The notes under the pieces are model-generated. The model was not told where the DNA came from. It saw nothing but the letters and a program-made list of their open reading frames with translations, and did no database searches. The position numbers and the translations under genes are program-made. A DNA stretch of 64,000 nt from Mycobacterium sp. (GTDB taxonomy: Bacteria > Actinomycetota > Actinomycetes > Mycobacteriales > Mycobacteriaceae), in contig JAOPWC010000180.1 in NCBI GenBank assembly GCA_025965895.1, positions 1 to 64,000 of the forward strand. Direction: 5' to 3'. This document shows, piece by piece, positions 1 through 11,029 of the stretch; position 1 is the first letter of the stretch; each line of letters starts with the position of its first letter.

Positions 1-205
1 GCACAGCTTCACAAAATGACCACCAGCAAGTCCCAACCCGCCACCCGGGCCCGAGTCCCCAAGCGCGCACAATCACATGAGGCAACGAAACCACCCTCGC
101 GCGCATCTTGACGTGAGGCAACACGCACCGACAATCTGACGTGCAAGCTGGTGTCACAACCCCCAACGAACGGGGAGTTCGGCGGCCACCTCCAGGACGG
201 CGGGA

Positions 206-1507
206 CTATCCCGCCACCGCCCCGGGTGGTTCCGGGTAAGGCGAACCGAAGTCGGGGACAATCTGTGCGCCCCGCTTACGTGCCGCCTCGGCCCCGCGCC
301 GCAGCAGGGCCGCGATCCCGACGAACGACACCTGGTCGAGCATCATCGGCGTCAGCAGCCTGTTGTGCACGAACCCCAATGACATCCCGGTCGATGGATC
401 GGCCCACCCGATCGAGCCGCCCAGGCCGGCATGCCCGAATCCCGGCATCACACCGGGGATCGGCACCGAGTGGTACCCCAGGTGCCACGACAGCGGCACC
501 ATGATGTTGAAGTCGGGACGCAGGCTCGGCTTGCCGGTCAGGTTGCGCACCAACTCCGCTGACAAGAACCGCGTCCCGTCGATGCGCCCGCCATTGGCAA
601 TAGCGCCGTACATCTTCGCCAGACCGCGCGCGGTGGCCACGCCGTTGACCGATGGGATCTCGCCGTCCAGGAATGGAATCTCACCCTGTACAACGGCTTT
701 CATCCCGGGGAAGTACATCGCGCCGAACCCTCCGGAGAACCACACGGCGGCGACCCTGGGCGCCACGAAGTTGAACAGCGGGTTGGCCCATGTACTTTGC
801 GGCACGAGAATTTGAGCTGCTTTGCTCGACGCGTCGGCCGGCGGCCTTCCGAGATGGAGTCCGTCGGTGTTGAGCGGCTGCGCCAACTCGATGCGGATCA
901 AGTCGCGCATGCCCATCCCCGTCACCGCACGCGCCAGGCCGGACATCAACCATCCGTAGGTGATGGCGTGGTAGGCCGGAATGCCCATCAGCCGCCCGGC
1001 GGGCGCGGCCGCGATCCGCTCTTCCATCAGACGGTGATCCAGCAGCTCCTGCCTGGTGACGCCGTTGAGGTGCGACAGACCGGCCCGGTGCCTCATCACC
1101 TCGCGAACCGTGATGTCGGCCTTGCCGTGCACGCCGAAATCCGGCCAGTACTCGGCGACGGGTACGTCGTAGTCCACCAGCCCACGGCCGACGAGCCGGT
1201 GGATGACGGTCGATGCCATGCCTTTCGTCGCCGAGAACACCATCGCCCCGGTGTCGGCCTGCCACGGCACCTGACCCTTGCGGTCGGACCAGCCGGTCCA
1301 GACATCGACGACGGGCCGGCCGTCGAGGTAGACCGACAGCGCGCCCCCGCCGAAACGACGGCCCGGGAAGAGGTTGGCGAAGCTGCGGACAGCGCACGCG
1401 AAATGAGGATCGGCAGCGCCCTGAACTCCGCGCGGGAGACTGCGGTCGACCTCATGGACAGTTGCGTACGTCACAGTTCCATGATCGCCGGTTAGCCCCT
1501 CAAACAA
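206..1507 (-). CDS. lipL: Serine beta-lactamase-like esterase, LipL type
   Basis: This is a 433-residue class C beta-lactamase-fold (penicillin-binding-protein-like) hydrolase, probably acting on esters or lipids. The nucleophile motif S92-A-T-K95 is visible, with a tyrosine near residue 184 in a Y-G-W context and an H-x-G type motif (G-F-G-H-A-G-L-G-G) near the C-terminus. It closely resembles mycobacterial LipL (Rv1497) as I remember it. It lies 23 bp downstream of meaB on the same strand, so it is probably the last gene of the mut operon. The start is uncertain: the longest frame begins with TTG at 1507 without a Shine-Dalgarno, and a GTG at 1474 is an alternative. The substrate cannot be read from sequence. 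Confidence 0.88.
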   Translation of the reverse strand: MFEGLTGDHGTVTYATVHEVDRSLPRGVQGAADPHFACAVRSFANLFPGRRFGGGALSVYLDGRPVVDVWTGWSDRKGQVPWQADTGAMVFSATKGMASTVIHRLVGRGLVDYDVPVAEYWPDFGVHGKADITVREVMRHRAGLSHLNGVTRQELLDHRLMEERIAAAPAGRLMGIPAYHAITYGWLMSGLARAVTGMGMRDLIRIELAQPLNTDGLHLGRPPADASSKAAQILVPQSTWANPLFNFVAPRVAAVWFSGGFGAMYFPGMKAVVQGEIPFLDGEIPSVNGVATARGLAKMYGAIANGGRIDGTRFLSAELVRNLTGKPSLRPDFNIMVPLSWHLGYHSVPIPGVMPGFGHAGLGGSIGWADPSTGMSLGFVHNRLLTPMMLDQVSFVGIAALLRRGAEAARKRGAQIVPDFGSPYPEPPGAVAG

Positions 1508-1530
1508 ACCGATTGTTACCGTTCTGTTAA

Positions 1531-2510
1531 CTAGTTTTCGCCCGCGGCGGACAGGATCCGTTGCGCGGCCAGTGCTGCCGTCAATTCACCTTCGCGAACC
1601 TGCTGTTCCACTTCCGCGCGAATGCTTTTCACAGCGGGGTTGGCCAGCACCCGGTCCAGCACCGCGTCGCGGACCATCGACCATGTCCAGTCCACCTGCT
1701 GCTGGCGGCGTTTCGCCTCGAACTCGCCGGCGTCCGTCATCACGTCACGATGCCGCAGAACGGTTTCCCACACGTCCTGCAGCCCGGTACCTTCGAGCGC
1801 GCTCGTGGTAAGAACAGGTGGGCGCCAGAGCGTGTCGCGGGGATAGATCAGCCGGATCGCGGCGGTCAGCTCGCGGGCCGCGCCCTTCGCCTCGACCGCA
1901 TGCTCGCCGTCGGCCTTGTTGACCACGACGATGTCGGCCAGTTCGAGCACCCCTTTCTTGATGCCCTGCAGCTGATCCCCGGTGCGGGCCAGGGTGAAAA
2001 ACACGAATGAGTCGACCATGTTGGCCACCGCAACCTCGGACTGGCCGACGCCTACCGTCTCGACGAGGATCACGTCGAAGCCCGCCGCCTCCAAAAGCAC
2101 AATTGTTTCCCGGGTGGCCTTGGTAACTCCGCCCAGGGTCCCCGACGTCGGCGAAGGGCGCACGTAGGCCTCGGGATGCACTGCCAGGCGGGCCATCCGA
2201 GTCTTGTCACCGAGGATCGATCCGCCTGTGCGGGTGGACGACGGGTCGACCGCGAGCACCGCGACGCGGTGGCCCTGCTCGATCAGCATCATGCCCAGCG
2301 CCTCGATGGCGGTTGACTTGCCGACGCCCGGGACGCCTGTAATACCCACCCGAAAGGCGTTTCCGGACTCGGGCAGCAACCTCAGCAGCAGCTGCTGGGC
2401 TTGCCCCCGGCGATCGGTCCGCGTCGACTCCAGCAGCGTGATCGCCCTCGACAACTCGGTGCGGTCGCCGGCGCGCACGGAATCGGCGAGCGCTTCGACG
2501 GAATCTGCCA

Positions 2511-2511
<1 letters not shown>
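1531..2511 (-). CDS. meaB: Methylmalonyl-CoA mutase-associated GTPase MeaB
   Basis: This 326-residue G3E-family P-loop GTPase is the chaperone that protects and reloads methylmalonyl-CoA mutase with adenosylcobalamin. Visible motifs are Walker A G59-V-P-G-V-G-K-S-T67, a switch region with A-V-D-P-S-S-T-R-T-G-G-S, and the guanine-specificity motif N-K-A-D. Its ATG overlaps the mutB stop by one base (TGATG), so it is translationally coupled to the enzyme it serves. In H37Rv the mazEF4 pair lies between mutB and meaB; here the genes abut. Also called ArgK in older annotations. Confidence 0.96.
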
Positions 2512-4736
<2,225 letters not shown>

Positions 4737-4737
4737 T

Positions 4738-6594
4738 TCACGCCCCCAATCGGGTGAGTAGGTTCGACAGCACCTTGACCGCGTCGACGTCGTCGATAAG
4801 GTACCCGTCGGGCAGATGTGACTCGTCAAGATCGGCGACGGCCTGCTGCGGCCCGGCCAGATACAGGCTGCTGATGCCGGCCGCGTGTGCGGCCTCGACG
4901 ATCGCTGCGACGCTGGTGGCGTAGCGGGCGTCGGTGCCGCAGATCACCGCGGTGTCCGGGGAGCCGGCTTGGGCCGCAGCGTCGGCTATCCGGTCGGCGT
5001 CGACAGGGCCGGGGTTGACCGACTCGATGCCGCCGCACGCCAGCAGGTTCGCCGCGAATGTGGCGCGGGTGTTGTGCTCGGCCAGCGGTCCGAGCGGCAG
5101 CAACAGCATTCGCGGGCGGGCGCCGGTGCTCTCGAGGAACTCATCCGAACGGTCCCGCAGCGCTTCGAAGTCGGCGGCGTAGCGGCGGACGATGTCGTCC
5201 GCCGTGCCGGCGGTCAGCGGCGGCTCGTCGAGATTCGGGTATTCGTTGACGCCGGTGATCTTGGTGCGCCGGTGGTCGATGTCGTCGACGCGTTGGGCGT
5301 TGAGTTTCGCGACCTGCTGGGCGACGAAGTCACGGGCCTCGGTGAAGCCGCCGTTGGCTTCGATCTGCTGGAAGTTCTCCCACGCCTGCGCAGCGAGTTG
5401 CTCGGTGAGGTCATCGACGTACCACGACCCGGCCGCCGGGTCGAGCACGCGGCCGATGTTGGACTCCTCGAGCAGCAGCAGTTGGGTGTTGCGGGCGATG
5501 CGGCGCGAGAAGCCGGCGGGAACGCCGGGGGCGCCGCCGGGTATCGCGACGTCGAACGGTTGCACCAGCACGGTGTCGGCGCCGGCCACGCCGGCACCGA
5601 ACGCGGCGAGCGTGGTGCGCAGCATGTTCACCCATGGGTCGCGCCGCGTCATCATCGGCAGTGACGTGACCGCATGGATGGTGGCGGCACCGGCCTGGGA
5701 ATCGCCGACGACTTCGGCGACTCGGGCCCAAAGCTGGCGAGCGGCACGGAATTTCGCGATCGTCATGAATTGGTCATCGTCCGCCGCATACCGGAAGCTG
5801 ATTTGCCGCAACGATTTCGGCAGCCCGATATCGGACAGTAGCCGCAGATAATTCACGCCCACGGCGACCGACCCGGCAAGTTCCCAGGACGCGTTCGCGC
5901 CGAGGTTGTGGAAGGCCGGGCCGTCGACGGTGACGGTGCGCACCCCGCCGTGGTAATCGGCGACCCGTGACGCGATCGCGACGACATCGTCGACGGTCGG
6001 CGCGGCGCGGCGGCTCAGCGACGCGGTGAGCGGGTCCGCGCCCAGATCGACGGAGAGCATCGCGCGCTTGTCGTCGTCGAAATCGGCCACCAGCGCGAGC
6101 ACCGCGCCGGCCGCGGCGGCGTAGTCCGAACCGGCGTCCAGCATGACGGGCACCAGCTCGAGGAAGACGCCTTCCAGCAGACGGTCGAGTTCACCGGCGC
6201 CCATTCCGTCGTCACCCAGCCGCAGCACCAGCGCGTTGACGCCCTCCGTCAGCGCCAGCAGCACGGCGCCGTTGCCTTCGTCGACCGTCGATTGTCCGGG
6301 CGGCGGAAACGCCTCGGCGACTTTCCATCCGGTGTTGACGTCGCGCAGCGCGTCGCCGCCGCGCTGGAACGGCCAATGCCCCGGTAACGGTTGTTCGGGC
6401 CGGGCGTACAGCGACGTGTACAGCGGGTGGATGGCGAAGCCCTCGTAGGTGGGCGAGTCGAGTAGCCGTTCGGGCTCGGCGGGCAGTTCCGCGCCGGGCG
6501 GAAGGGTCTTGGCGAGGACGCCGGCGACGGCCTTGCGCCACCGCTGGCGTGCTTGCTCTACCTTGGCGGGATCGACGGCGGCTTCCAGCGACAC
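4738..6594 (-). CDS. mutA: Methylmalonyl-CoA mutase small subunit
   Basis: This 618-residue protein is the non-catalytic partner of MutB in the heterodimeric actinobacterial mutase. It has the same TIM-barrel plus flavodoxin-like architecture, but the C-terminal domain lacks the D-x-H-x-x-G cobalamin ligand motif, as expected for the small subunit. The start is GTG at 6594. The nearby ATG at 6599 is out of frame. No Shine-Dalgarno precedes the GTG, but a TAGCCT hexamer sits 6 bp upstream, suggesting a leaderless mRNA. It heads the operon and is divergent from the TVP38-type gene at 6656. Confidence 0.95.
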   Translation of the reverse strand: MSLEAAVDPAKVEQARQRWRKAVAGVLAKTLPPGAELPAEPERLLDSPTYEGFAIHPLYTSLYARPEQPLPGHWPFQRGGDALRDVNTGWKVAEAFPPPGQSTVDEGNGAVLLALTEGVNALVLRLGDDGMGAGELDRLLEGVFLELVPVMLDAGSDYAAAAGAVLALVADFDDDKRAMLSVDLGADPLTASLSRRAAPTVDDVVAIASRVADYHGGVRTVTVDGPAFHNLGANASWELAGSVAVGVNYLRLLSDIGLPKSLRQISFRYAADDDQFMTIAKFRAARQLWARVAEVVGDSQAGAATIHAVTSLPMMTRRDPWVNMLRTTLAAFGAGVAGADTVLVQPFDVAIPGGAPGVPAGFSRRIARNTQLLLLEESNIGRVLDPAAGSWYVDDLTEQLAAQAWENFQQIEANGGFTEARDFVAQQVAKLNAQRVDDIDHRRTKITGVNEYPNLDEPPLTAGTADDIVRRYAADFEALRDRSDEFLESTGARPRMLLLPLGPLAEHNTRATFAANLLACGGIESVNPGPVDADRIADAAAQAGSPDTAVICGTDARYATSVAAIVEAAHAAGISSLYLAGPQQAVADLDESHLPDGYLIDDVDAVKVLSNLLTRLGA

Positions 6595-6600
6595 GCCATC

Positions 6601-6606
6601 AGGCTA
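6601..6606 (-). promoter_or_regulatory. Candidate -10 element for leaderless mutA operon
   Basis: TAGCCT (TANNNT) on the minus strand ends 6 bp before the mutA GTG, the spacing typical of mycobacterial leaderless start sites. No Shine-Dalgarno or cobalamin riboswitch is visible in the 61-bp divergent gap. Confidence 0.4.
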
Positions 6607-6641
6607 AATGATCGCGAAAAGCGTTGTTCACCCGTGGCCCG

Positions 6642-6647
6642 TACCCT
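6642..6647 (+). promoter_or_regulatory. Candidate -10 element for the TVP38-type gene
   Basis: TACCCT ends 8 bp before the GTG at 6656, with no Shine-Dalgarno in between, which suggests a leaderless transcript. The 61-bp gap would then hold two divergent leaderless promoters. Confidence 0.35.
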
Positions 6648-6655
6648 GACTGGCC

Positions 6656-7336
6656 GTGAGGACGACGGTCGCCGCCGCGTGGAGGCAGGTGCCCCGGCGC
6701 CGGATCATCCTCACCGCCGCAGTAGTTGTGATCCTTGTCTCAGTCGCCCTGTTGGTGCCGTTGCCCAACGCGGTCCAACTGCGGGATTGGGCGACGTCGG
6801 TCGGACCGTGGTTCCCGCTGGCTTTCCTGGCCGCACATGTGGTCGTGACCGTTTTCCCGTTCCCCCGGACCGCGTTCACGCTGTCGGCGGGTCTGTTGTT
6901 CGGGCCGCTGCTCGGCGCGACGCTGGCGGTGCTGGCGAGCACCCTGAGCGCGCTGATCGCGCTGCTGCTGGTGCGGGCGGTCGGCTGGCAGTTCAGCCGG
7001 CTGGTCAGGCACCCGACCATCGACAGTCTCGACGCGCGGCTGCGCCAGCGCGGCTGGCCGGCGATCGTGTCGCTGCGACTGATTCCGGCGGTGCCGTTCT
7101 CGGTGCTCAACTACGCAGCGGGTGCGTCGTCGGTGCGTTTGCTGCCCTACACGGTGGCGACGTTCGTCGGATTGCTGCCCGGGACAGTGGCTGTGGTCAT
7201 TCTCGGCGATGCGCTGACCGGCCGGGTCAATCCGCTGCTGGTTATTGTGTCGTTCGTCACGGCCTGTATCGGGGTCACCGGCCTGGTCCTGGACGCTCGC
7301 GCTGCCCGTCGGCAGCGCGCCGCGGTGGCCGCCTGA
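6656..7336 (+). CDS. TVP38/TMEM64 (DedA-like, VTT domain) membrane protein
   Basis: This 226-residue polytopic membrane protein belongs to the SNARE-associated/VTT family, syntenic with Rv1491c. An N-terminal membrane segment at about residues 18-36 follows a basic cytoplasmic start. The family core contains a re-entrant-type stretch F-P-F-P-R-T-A-F-T-L-S-A-G-L-L-F-G, and later the motif S-L-R-L-I-P-A-V-P-F-S-V-L-N-Y-A-A-G, which is highly typical of TVP38 proteins. Relatives have been linked to lipid scrambling or membrane homeostasis; the role here is unproven. It is a single gene, divergent from mutA and convergent with the SPFH gene. Confidence 0.9.
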   Translation: MRTTVAAAWRQVPRRRIILTAAVVVILVSVALLVPLPNAVQLRDWATSVGPWFPLAFLAAHVVVTVFPFPRTAFTLSAGLLFGPLLGATLAVLASTLSALIALLLVRAVGWQFSRLVRHPTIDSLDARLRQRGWPAIVSLRLIPAVPFSVLNYAAGASSVRLLPYTVATFVGLLPGTVAVVILGDALTGRVNPLLVIVSFVTACIGVTGLVLDARAARRQRAAVAA

Positions 7337-7469
7337 GCCCGGAAGCTCTACGCGGGCGCCCGGTCCGGTCCCTTCGTGGTCATCGCCGGCAGCGGAATCG
7401 CGCACGCCCCCGCGTCGGCGGCCTGAGCCGCGGCCAGGACGACGTATGTCCTTTTCGACGTCAGCGCGC

Positions 7470-8618
7470 TCATGGCGACGTCCTCAGCGACGGCGGCTGG
7501 GCGAACGCGCCGGGAACGGGTGCGCGGGCGTCAGCCTCGGCCTTGGCCACGGCCTCGGCGATGGCCGGGTCGGTCTGCGTCTTGAACCAGTCGGCCACCT
7601 CGTCGGTGTCGTCCTCCGGCTTGGGCAGGTTTTCCTCGACCGGCGACGGCTGATAGCGGTATACCCCGTCGTCGCCGGGTGCGCCGAGCATCTTCGTGAA
7701 GCCCTGCAGCGCCGCGCTGAAGTCGCTGGGCACCACCCACACCTTGTTCGCCTGGCCCTTGGCCATCTCCGGCAACGTCTGCAGGTACTGGTAGGCCAAC
7801 AACTCGGGCGTGGGCCGACCCGCCTTGATCGCGGCGAACGTCTTCTCGATCGCCTTGGCCTGACCCTGCGCATACAGGTACTGCGCCGCCCGCTCACCCT
7901 GGGCCCGCAGGATGCGCGACTGCCGATCGGCCTCGGCGGCCAGGATCGCGGCCTGCTTGCCACCCTCGGCCGCCAGGATCTGCGCCTGCTTCTGACCTTC
8001 GGCCTGCTTGATCGACGCCTCCCGGCTGCCTTCGGCGGTCAGGATCATGGCCCGCTTCTCGCGGTCGGCCCTCATCTGTTTTTCCATCGAGTCTTGGATC
8101 GACGGGGGCGGATCAATGCTGCGCAGCTCGACGCGCGCTACGCGCAGGCCCCATCGACCGGTCGCTTCGTCGAGCACACCGCGCAGCTGGCCGTTGATCT
8201 GGTCGCGCGAGGTCAGTGTCTGCTCCAGCGTCATGCCGCCGACCACGTTGCGCAGCGTCGTCGTGGTGAGCTGCTCGACGCCGACGAGGTAGTTGCTGAT
8301 CTGGTACACCGCGGCCTGCGGACTGGTGACCTGGAAGTAGACGACGGTGTCGATGTTGACCGTCAGGTTGTCCTCGGTGATCACCGGCTGGGGCGGGAAC
8401 GACACCACCCGCTCACGCAGATCCACCCGGGCCCGGATCCTGTCAATGAACGGCACCAGCAACGTCAGCTGGCCCGACACGGTCTTGCTGTAACGGCCGA
8501 GGCGCTCGATCACCGCCGCCTCGGCCTGCGGGATCAGTGCGACCGACTTCACCACGACGACGATCGCAAACAGCACCAGCACGGCCAGCAGGACCAAGCC
8601 GGCGACGGCACCACCCAT
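7470..8618 (-). CDS. SPFH/Band 7 (stomatin-like) membrane-anchored protein
   Basis: The 382-residue protein has one N-terminal membrane anchor (about residues 4-24), an SPFH/Band 7 domain, and a long Ala/Glu/Lys/Gln-rich coiled-coil region, as in stomatin, flotillin and HflC-type scaffolds. Such proteins oligomerise into membrane microdomains and pair with NfeD proteins; the nfeD gene lies 35 bp upstream here. It is syntenic with Rv1488 (381 residues as I recall). The ATG at 8618 is chosen because the minus strand carries GGAAGGAAC just upstream; the frame stays open upstream but those residues look non-coding. Confidence 0.93.
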   Translation of the reverse strand: MGGAVAGLVLLAVLVLFAIVVVVKSVALIPQAEAAVIERLGRYSKTVSGQLTLLVPFIDRIRARVDLRERVVSFPPQPVITEDNLTVNIDTVVYFQVTSPQAAVYQISNYLVGVEQLTTTTLRNVVGGMTLEQTLTSRDQINGQLRGVLDEATGRWGLRVARVELRSIDPPPSIQDSMEKQMRADREKRAMILTAEGSREASIKQAEGQKQAQILAAEGGKQAAILAAEADRQSRILRAQGERAAQYLYAQGQAKAIEKTFAAIKAGRPTPELLAYQYLQTLPEMAKGQANKVWVVPSDFSAALQGFTKMLGAPGDDGVYRYQPSPVEENLPKPEDDTDEVADWFKTQTDPAIAEAVAKAEADARAPVPGAFAQPPSLRTSP

Positions 8619-8653
8619 GAGAGGTTCCTTCCGTTTCTCCCGCCCAGGCTTCT

Positions 8654-9088
8654 CTAGGCGTTCTTCCAGACGACGGCGGTGGCACCGTCGATGTGCATGA
8701 CGGTCACCAGGTCGCCCGGTTCGTAGACATCGTCGTCGTTGAACGGCCGCGCCGTCCACACCTCGCCGTCCAGCTTCACCTGGCCCTCGTGGCGGGCGAC
8801 GCGATCGAGCACCAGCGCGCTCTTGCCTTCGAGCGCCTTGATCCCCGTGGTCTCCGGTCCATGCGGGGTCAGCCGCCGCCTCAGCGCCGGGCGCACCAGC
8901 GCCACCAACAGCACAGACACCACGAGGAACACCGCGCCGTCGGCCCAGATCGGCCAGTCGAACAACCAGTGCGCCCCTGCCGCGGCCAGCGCGCCGCCGC
9001 CGAGCATCAGCAGAAACATGTCGCCGGTCAACACCTCGGCGGCCGCCAACCCTAACGCGACGATCAGCCAGATCAGCGCCACAGGCAT
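8654..9088 (-). CDS. NfeD-like membrane protein
   Basis: A 144-residue protein with two or three N-terminal hydrophobic segments (about residues 3-20, 28-43 and 50-66), followed by a C-terminal OB-fold-like NfeD domain (about residues 85-144, containing G-K-S-A-L-V-L-D and G-E-x-W-x-A-R). NfeD proteins partner SPFH proteins in membrane quality control. It is syntenic with Rv1487. There is no Shine-Dalgarno; a TAGTCT hexamer ends 6 bp before the ATG. Confidence 0.92.
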   Translation of the reverse strand: MPVALIWLIVALGLAAAEVLTGDMFLLMLGGGALAAAGAHWLFDWPIWADGAVFLVVSVLLVALVRPALRRRLTPHGPETTGIKALEGKSALVLDRVARHEGQVKLDGEVWTARPFNDDDVYEPGDLVTVMHIDGATAVVWKNA

Positions 9089-9094
9089 GCAGCC

Positions 9095-9100
9095 AGACTA
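9095..9100 (-). promoter_or_regulatory. Candidate -10 element for leaderless nfeD-SPFH unit
   Basis: TAGTCT on the minus strand ends 6 bp before the nfeD ATG at 9088; no Shine-Dalgarno is present. Confidence 0.4.
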
Positions 9101-9132
9101 TCTCGCAGCCAGCCTGGCCCGCCGTGAACTAC

Positions 9133-9138
9133 TACACT
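9133..9138 (+). promoter_or_regulatory. Candidate -10 element for the conserved hypothetical at 9147
   Basis: TACACT ends 8 bp before the ATG at 9147, consistent with a leaderless transcript divergent from nfeD. Confidence 0.4.
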
Positions 9139-9146
9139 GCGGCATC

Positions 9147-10001
9147 ATGTGGTGTCCTAGTGTCTCGCTGTCAGTGTGGGCCAACGCGTGGCTCGCCGGA
9201 ACGGCGGCGCCCGACGACGTGCTCGACGCGTTATCGGCCTGGGCGGCAAAGCATTCCGTCACCGCCTATGACGCCGTCGCCGCCGGTCACACCGGGCTTC
9301 CGTGGCCGGATGTCGACGGCGCGGCGGCGGTCGGTTTGCTCCAGACCATGCGCACCGCGGCTGTTCGCCAAGGTGTGCCGGAGCCCGCCATCAGCATCGT
9401 GCTGCCGGCGCCCGGGGACGTCCGCGGCCTCGCCGCCGGGACCCAGTTCGAACGCGACGCGATGGCGGCCGGTGAGGCCGTGATCGTGTCCGGTGAGCGC
9501 GGCACCGCAATCGGCGTGGTGCCCGAATTCCGCTACGAAGAATCGGGATCAGAGGCCGACGACGCGATTGAGCCCGCCTCTCTGGCGTGGACCGTCTACT
9601 CGATCCCATCGGTCCCGCTGACCGACCAGATGGACCTCGGGGAGGCGGAGTACGCGCTGAGGTCGGCGGTGCGCTCGGCGGCCGACACGCTCGGCGCGAT
9701 CCGCTTCGGCTACTGTGGCGCCGACGTTGCCAACCCACGTGGACTCGTCGAACAGGTTTTGGAGTCCACCCGCCAGCATCGGGCGCCCGACGACGCACCG
9801 CCGCGCGCACTGCGGGTGCTGGAGAACGCCGCCCATGTCGACGCGATCATCACGGTCAGCTCCGGCCTGACACCCATCGGCACACAGACCGCCTCGGAGG
9901 CGCAGATCGCCAACGAAGCGCTGCGCCCGCTGAGCGCCGTGGTGCGCTCGGCGCGGATGGCCGCTGTCAGCGCGATCCTGCTGTCAGCCTGGCGCCGCTA
10001 G
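9147..10001 (+). CDS. Conserved mycobacterial protein of unknown function (Rv1486c-like)
   Basis: A 284-residue soluble protein with no signal peptide, no membrane segment and no catalytic motif that I recognise. It starts with a W-rich segment and ends in an alpha-helical Ala-rich tail. I match it to Rv1486c by position and length (about 288 residues there). The ATG at 9147 is chosen because the upstream in-frame sequence is antisense to nfeD and because a TACACT hexamer fits a leaderless start. Its TAG overlaps the hemH TAG on the other strand in the shared tetramer CTAG. Confidence 0.85.
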   Translation: MWCPSVSLSVWANAWLAGTAAPDDVLDALSAWAAKHSVTAYDAVAAGHTGLPWPDVDGAAAVGLLQTMRTAAVRQGVPEPAISIVLPAPGDVRGLAAGTQFERDAMAAGEAVIVSGERGTAIGVVPEFRYEESGSEADDAIEPASLAWTVYSIPSVPLTDQMDLGEAEYALRSAVRSAADTLGAIRFGYCGADVANPRGLVEQVLESTRQHRAPDDAPPRALRVLENAAHVDAIITVSSGLTPIGTQTASEAQIANEALRPLSAVVRSARMAAVSAILLSAWRR

Positions 10002-11029
10002 CCGACGCTGCAGTCCGGCGTGCACGGAGTGCCGTTGATGCTGAAGCCATATCCCGGAACGGGTTGGGGCCCCACCACTCTGACCGGATCAAGGCTGTGG
10101 CGCAACTCGTCGATGAGGTCGACCACCAGCCTGGCGAATGTTGGATCGGCATTCGGTGTGGACGCCCGGGCGAACGCAATGCCGGCCTCCTGGGCCTGCT
10201 GCCGCAGCTCGTGGTCGAGATCCCACACCACCTCGATGTGGTCGGCGACGAAGCCGATCGGGCAGACGATCACGGCCGGGACGCCCGACCGTTGCAGCGT
10301 GGTCAGATGGTCGGCAACGTCGGGTTCCAGCCACGACACCTGTGGCGGTCCCGACCGCGACTGCCACACCTGGTCGAAATCGCCGTAGCCCGCCGCGTCG
10401 GCCACCAGCCGCGACGCGTAGCCCACTTGCCGGCCGTAGAGGTCCGGCCCGCACCGCGACGCGGCCCGCAGCGGAACCGAGTGCGCGGTGAACACCAGCC
10501 GCGCACCAGCGCGCACCCGCTCAGGCAGCGTCGCCGCTGCGGCGCCGATCGCATCGGCGAACATCGCGACGAACAACGGATGATCGAAGAACTGCCTCAG
10601 CTTGACCAGATCCGGCGCACCGTCGCCCACTGCCCGCCGCGTCCGCGCGATGTCCTCCAGGTACTGGCTACAGCTCGAGTAGCCGCCCCATGCCGACGTC
10701 GCGAACACTGCCGCACGGCGCACGCCGTCGTTGCGCATCGCCGCGACAGTGCCCTCGACAAACGGTTCGGCATTGCGGTTTCCGAAATACACCGGCAGTC
10801 GCGCGCCCCGCGCGCTCAGCTCCAACCGGATCTGGTCGATCAGCGCCCGGTTGATCCCGTTGATCGGCGACATCCCGCCGAAATGCAGGTAGTGCTGCGC
10901 CACCTCGTCGAGCCGCGCCGGCGGCACGCCGCGGCCGCGGGTCACCTTCTCAAGGAACGGCCGCACCTGCTCGGGACTCTCGGGTCCCCCGAAGGACAGC
11001 ACCAGCAGCGCGTCGAAATCGACCTCCAT
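9998..11029 (-). CDS. hemH: Ferrochelatase (haem pathway)
   Basis: This 343-residue enzyme inserts Fe2+ into a porphyrin, probably coproporphyrin III because actinobacteria use the coproporphyrin route (hence also cpfC/hemZ). Visible family motifs are F-G-G-P-E-S near the N-terminus, Y-L-H-F-G-G-M-S-P-I-N, and V-F-T-A-H-S-V-P, which carries the conserved His. Cysteines in S-S-C-S-Q and in the C-terminal P-C-T-P-D-C are consistent with the [2Fe-2S] cluster of actinobacterial ferrochelatases. The ATG at 11029 overlaps the inhA stop (TGATG), so it is coupled to inhA as the third gene of fabG1-inhA-hemH. Confidence 0.96.
   Translation of the reverse strand: MEVDFDALLVLSFGGPESPEQVRPFLEKVTRGRGVPPARLDEVAQHYLHFGGMSPINGINRALIDQIRLELSARGARLPVYFGNRNAEPFVEGTVAAMRNDGVRRAAVFATSAWGGYSSCSQYLEDIARTRRAVGDGAPDLVKLRQFFDHPLFVAMFADAIGAAAATLPERVRAGARLVFTAHSVPLRAASRCGPDLYGRQVGYASRLVADAAGYGDFDQVWQSRSGPPQVSWLEPDVADHLTTLQRSGVPAVIVCPIGFVADHIEVVWDLDHELRQQAQEAGIAFARASTPNADPTFARLVVDLIDELRHSLDPVRVVGPQPVPGYGFSINGTPCTPDCSVG

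Noticed and set aside
78..122. Possible CRISPR-like repeat pair
   Set aside because: Only two 9-bp copies with no further units; far too short for a CRISPR array.
151..504. 117-codon plus-strand frame at the left end
   Set aside because: Overlaps the lipL 3' end in antisense, Arg/Pro-rich, no ribosome binding site, no recognisable motif.
4737..4829. Extended 5' end of mutB beginning inside mutA
   Set aside because: The extra 31 residues are Ser/Arg/Thr-rich shadow sequence; the ATG at 4736 directly after the mutA stop gives the normal family length.
6595..6655. Cobalamin riboswitch for mutA
   Set aside because: The gap is only 61 bp and a leaderless -10 element fits directly before the GTG; no B12-box sequence is present.
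7245..8657. 470-codon plus-strand frame across the SPFH gene
   Set aside because: Composition and Leu/Arg/Gly bias show a shadow; the minus-strand SPFH protein has clear family features.
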